From NCBI RefSeq assembly GCF_000601455.1, contig NZ_AZQP01000004.1:49126-113125 (forward strand): a stretch of DNA of 64,000 nucleotides. The letters run 5' to 3'. Within the stretch, counting starts at the first letter, position 1; every line of letters starts with the position of its first letter. This DNA comes from Fervidicella metallireducens AeB (lineage in GTDB: Bacteria > Bacillota > Clostridia > Clostridiales > Caloramatoraceae). The translations under genes and the position numbers were made by a program. The notes under the pieces were generated by a model. That model was given only the letters and a program-made list of their open reading frames with translations. It was not told where the DNA came from and ran no database searches. Of the stretch, positions 63,181 through 64,000 are shown one piece after another.

Positions 63181-63947
63181 TAGATATACACTGTCATATA
63201 CTTCCTGGGATTGATGATGGGGCTAAGGATTTGGATGGAACAATTGAAATGCTTAAAATAGCAGAAGGAGACGGAATAAAAACCATCATTGCAACACCCC
63301 ATTATTTTCCTGGATATTTTGAAACACCCTATGATGAAGTTGTAAAATTAACTGAAATGGTAAATAAAAAAACCAGAGAATCAGGAATAGAAGTAGAAAT
63401 ATACCCAGGACAGGAGATATTTTTAAATCAAAATATAATTGAAGATTATAGAAATGGGATAATCGGAAAGCTTTGGGATACTGATTTTATGCTTATTGAA
63501 CTTCCAGTTGACGAAATGCCTAAAAACACAATAGATTTGATTTACGAGCTGAGAATCATGGGAATTACACCCATAATCGCCCACCCAGAACGTTATAGAT
63601 ATATAATTGAAAAACCCCAAAGGCTTAATGAATTTTTAAATGAAGGATGTCACCTTCAGATTAACGCAGGGAGCTTAACAGGTTTATTTGGAAGGGAAGT
63701 AAAAAAGACAGCAGAAAGGATAGTTGAAAACAGAGCCTGTAGTTTTATTGCCACCGATGCCCATACAACGGGGAAACGTTCTCCTGAACTTAAAAAATCC
63801 TTCGACATTATCAGTCGAATAGATAAAGAATTGATAGATAATTTAATACTATCAAGGGAAAGTTTGAAAAAATTTGCTGAAAAAAATTACAAAACCTTAA
63901 AAATTAAAGAAAAGAAAAGTATTTTCAGTATATTTAACAGAAAATAG
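63177..63947 (+). CDS. CpsB/CapC-type tyrosine-protein phosphatase (PHP)
   Basis: A 256-residue PHP-fold manganese-dependent phosphotyrosine phosphatase. Metal-binding motifs are IDIHCHILPGIDDGAKD, ATPHYFPG, YPGQEIF, IAHPERYRY and ATDAHTTGKRSP. It removes phosphate from the C-terminal tyrosines of the neighbouring BY-kinase. ATG overlaps the kinase stop (ATGA), so translation is coupled. A strong hairpin at the window end terminates the transcript. Confidence 0.95.
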   Translation: MIDIHCHILPGIDDGAKDLDGTIEMLKIAEGDGIKTIIATPHYFPGYFETPYDEVVKLTEMVNKKTRESGIEVEIYPGQEIFLNQNIIEDYRNGIIGKLWDTDFMLIELPVDEMPKNTIDLIYELRIMGITPIIAHPERYRYIIEKPQRLNEFLNEGCHLQINAGSLTGLFGREVKKTAERIVENRACSFIATDAHTTGKRSPELKKSFDIISRIDKELIDNLILSRESLKKFAEKNYKTLKIKEKKSIFSIFNRK

Positions 63948-63970
63948 AATATATTTTAAAATAATGAAAA

Positions 63971-64000
63971 ATAAACAAGCATTATGCTTGTTTATTTTTT
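63971..64000 (+). terminator. Terminator of wzz-cpsD-cpsB unit
   Basis: ATAAACAAGCA (63971-63981) pairs with TGCTTGTTTAT (63985-63995), followed by TTTTT at the window edge. Confidence 0.88.

Noticed and set aside
1..64000. tRNA, rRNA, insertion sequence or phage region
   Set aside because: No tRNA T-loop plus acceptor pattern, rRNA stretch, transposase or phage structural gene was found when reading the intergenic regions and frames.

Overview
The window is AT-rich, gene-dense DNA that reads as an anaerobic, spore-forming member of the Clostridia. Supporting this are pyruvate formate-lyase with its activase, an indolepyruvate ferredoxin oxidoreductase next to phosphate butyryltransferase, a radical-SAM glutamate 2,3-aminomutase, a set of YheC/YheD-type spore-coat ATP-grasp proteins, AGGAGG-type ribosome binding sites and sigma-A-like promoters. 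A Caloramator-like or related Clostridiaceae genome is my guess, but nothing here proves the genus. I saw no tRNA, rRNA, CRISPR array, transposase or prophage.

Layout. (1) 1-7.4 kb: large beta-sandwich and beta-propeller proteins without signal peptides, a Uma2-type nuclease and a cell-wall amidase. (2) 7.5-8.8 kb: glutamate 2,3-aminomutase. (3) 8.8-15.6 kb, minus strand: a MurF-like ligase followed by four YheC/YheD ATP-grasp paralogues, one of them frameshifted. (4) 15.8-25.4 kb: housekeeping genes (U32 peptidase-like protein, MutS2, DUF523, APC permease, GNAT, YfcE-type phosphodiesterase, glutamine synthetase). (5) 25.6-29.1 kb: two proteins sharing a C-terminal domain, flanking a TPR glycosyltransferase; a second candidate spore-surface group. 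(6) 29.6-37.6 kb: fermentation genes (pflB-pflA, FMN 2-hydroxyacid oxidase-like protein, ptb-iorA-iorB). (7) 37.7-46.5 kb: mixed genes (repeat protein, MgtC, 5'-nucleotidase, Orn/Lys/Arg decarboxylase, L25, PadR-FetA-FetB). (8) 46.7-64 kb: a polysaccharide locus with LCP ligase, initiating sugar transferase, polymerase, flippase, four further glycosyltransferases, two BY-kinases, Wzz and CpsB, interleaved with two related secreted proteins.

How the parts may work together. The signal-less beta-rich proteins, the ATP-grasp/Mur-ligase operon and the TPR glycosyltransferase could all build the outer spore layers in the mother cell; several have CATANNNTA boxes upstream, but this is inference. 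Ior plus Ptb would turn 2-keto acids from amino acids into acyl-phosphates. The polysaccharide locus is a Wzx/Wzy pathway with tyrosine-kinase control.

Five genes are interrupted by small frame changes; four are repaired by adding one base. That pattern points to sequencing or assembly deletions at least as strongly as to real pseudogenes. A family of GGGACAGT-type repeats at several intergenic sites and a roughly 215-nt nested inverted-repeat element at 32657-32871 are the least explained non-coding structures.
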